Both the position numbers and the translations under genes were made by a program. Below are positions 50,333 through 50,346 of a stretch of DNA of 50,346 bases, one piece after another (position 1 is the first letter of the stretch; each line of letters begins with the position of its first letter). Source of the stretch: an uncultured Porphyromonadaceae bacterium (GTDB lineage: Bacteria > Bacteroidota > Bacteroidia > Bacteroidales > Muribaculaceae); assembly GCA_947073495.1 (NCBI GenBank), contig CAMTMX010000011.1, positions 1-50,346 on the forward strand, read 5' to 3'. Under the pieces are notes generated by a model. That model was not told where the DNA came from and made no database searches. It worked only from the letters and a program-made list of their open reading frames with translations.

Positions 50333-50346
50333 ATGACATCAGAGTA

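Overview
The window reads as a chromosomal segment of a Bacteroidota (order Bacteroidales) gut-type bacterium; a Muribaculaceae-like genome is my best guess but is not proven here. The evidence is a SusC/SusD pair, a GLPGLI-family protein, a DUF4492 protein ahead of cydAB, paired rhomboids, the AURKAIP1/COX24-type mini-protein between HU and RNase G, and repeated promoter motifs of the Bacteroides type (TTTG, 18-22 bp spacer, TAnnTTTG), with Shine-Dalgarno sequences mostly absent. No rRNA, tRNA or CRISPR array was seen, and nothing looks like prophage or a conjugative element.

Layout. 1-5.7 kb (minus strand): a Bax-inhibitor-1-like membrane protein cut by the left edge, argS, an HU protein and a GH3 lipoprotein glycosidase. 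5.9-14.6 kb (plus): two overlapping rhomboid proteases, a membrane-anchored EEP-family hydrolase, an M3 peptidase, a cyclophilin and a DUF349 protein. The gaps here hold a family of intergenic repeats made of a palindrome plus G-rich octamers. 14.9-16.2 kb: serB. 16.3-22.6 kb: a SusD/SusC pair (minus) with a divergent AraC-type regulator that looks like the output domain of a hybrid two-component system without its sensor. 22.9-27.2 kb: a patatin/outer-membrane-barrel protein whose start codon lies in a perfect hairpin, then apbE and a DJ-1/PfpI gene.

27.3-36.1 kb is the most interesting block. A BlaI-type repressor, an M56 (BlaR1-like) membrane protease, a GLPGLI protein and an outer-membrane barrel form one minus-strand operon. 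A second barrel with the same plug signature is transcribed divergently. The blaI promoter matches the consensus well and is bracketed by two copies of an AACTA-N6-TAGTT palindrome, and the other side of the intergenic region carries 16-bp iterons. The tails of both the M56 and the GLPGLI proteins resemble the plug of TonB-dependent receptors. I infer an envelope-sensing system that controls outer-membrane barrels.

36-40 kb is housekeeping: YigZ, a YjjG-like phosphatase, HU, the tiny basic COX24-like protein and RNase G. 40-44.2 kb is accessory: an AAA-ATPase/PD-(D/E)XK protein, a TlpA-type thioredoxin lipid-free exported protein, and a RAYT-type transposase whose own coding sequence contains REP-like palindromes and a 27-bp minisatellite. 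The last two genes lie between two copies of a hairpin-plus-leader repeat. 44.3-50.3 kb (minus): folC, a two-gene chromate-type transporter, and the DUF4492-cydA-cydB operon for cytochrome bd oxidase, with a promoter placed so that its mRNA should be almost or fully leaderless.
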